Positions 63,799 to 64,000 of a stretch of DNA of 64,000 nucleotides are shown in pieces (position 1 is the first letter of the stretch; each line of letters starts with the position of its first letter). The notes beneath the pieces are model-generated. The model was not told where the DNA came from. It saw only the letters and a program-made list of their open reading frames with translations, and did no database searches. Origin of the DNA: Methylococcaceae bacterium (GTDB lineage Bacteria > Pseudomonadota > Gammaproteobacteria > Methylococcales > Methylomonadaceae); NCBI GenBank assembly GCA_006844705.1, contig SPJS01000199.1, positions 35,789 through 99,788 of the forward strand, written 5' to 3'. The translations under genes were made by a program, and so were the position numbers.

Positions 63799-64000
63799 TT
63801 GACGAAAAGAGCAGAGGCTGTAGAATAGTCGAGCTCAACAGGGCGTAATGCCTTGGGCTAGCAGCGGTAGTGTTAGTCAGCTCTTTAACAAACTAGTCGA
63901 AATAATTTGTGTGGGTACTGTGTTGGATGGTTTAACTCGGTAAGAGAAAAACATCGACATAGATTCACGTCAATTTAAGGTTTTAACGAATTACGTAATT
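63799..64000 (+). promoter_or_regulatory. Promoter and leader of an rRNA operon
   Basis: TTGACG (63799-63804), a 16-base spacer and TAGAAT (63821-63826) form an rrn P-type promoter. A GC-containing discriminator follows. The leader contains boxA GCTCTTTAACAA (63880-63891), and TTTGTGTGGG (63906-63915) where gammaproteobacterial rrn leaders have the boxC-like stretch. The mature 16S gene should begin shortly after 64000. The promoter starts four bases after the stop of the preceding gene. Confidence 0.85.

Overview
The window looks like a chromosomal segment of a gammaproteobacterium of moderate base composition. The main reasons are the rpmH-rnpA-yidC-mnmE block, an rRNA leader with a boxA at the right edge, an enterobacterial-style phoB-phoR pair, and a WbpM/WbpL-type O-antigen or exopolysaccharide end-cluster. 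Cytochrome P460-type c-hemes, a FeMo-cofactor-domain protein and PEP-CTERM-type surface proteins would fit a methanotroph-like or sulfur-oxidiser-like lineage, but that narrower placement is inference. I saw no tRNA, CRISPR array or prophage.

Layout. 1-8180: glycan assembly (two glycosyltransferases, an NDP-sugar epimerase, a WbpL-like initiating transferase, WbpM), interrupted by a compact methylthioadenosine/adenine salvage operon (mtnP-mtnB-apt-mtnA). 8127-8345: a candidate small RNA on the minus strand. 8462-12266: LysR regulator, methyltransferase, rhodanese and typA. 12484-16602: nuclease-like and IMPase-like genes, and a TetR regulator divergent from a cytochrome P460 / membrane protein / uracil-DNA-glycosylase-like operon. 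16603-21056: a region rich in short inverted-repeat (MITE-like) elements, with a broken phytanoyl-CoA dioxygenase gene, aqpZ and a kinase-like gene whose first codons come from such an element. 21133-26687: a TetR-controlled RND exporter with a LolA-like protein and an outer-membrane barrel.

26853-32607: a membrane cytochrome, a large exported PKD-containing protein, a second P460 protein with an ECF sigma/anti-sigma pair, and a leftover 3' end of a second barrel gene. 32624-37410: an SGNH hydrolase and the rpmH-rnpA-yidC-mnmE block. 37447-47778: a surface-protein region with a filamentous-hemagglutinin-type protein, an ORF made of two fused beta-helix proteins, and two tandem PEP-CTERM paralogues. 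48074-52096: a 1340-residue membrane protein. 52169-57756: a mostly minus-strand group with a NifX-like domain protein, GST, OmpA-like lipoprotein, SIMPL, DUF502 and TauE/SafE proteins. 57891-63795: clpB behind a clear heat-shock promoter, phoB-phoR and a divergent orphan CydB-like protein. 63799-64000: promoter and leader of an rRNA operon whose 16S gene begins beyond the window.

Most noteworthy: the minus-strand RNA candidate with a promoter, a T8 terminator and CCUCC motifs in two hairpin loops; several short mobile-element families, most with YTAR-type 4-bp target duplications; the fused double beta-helix ORF; and the orphan CydB-like gene between phoR and the rRNA operon.
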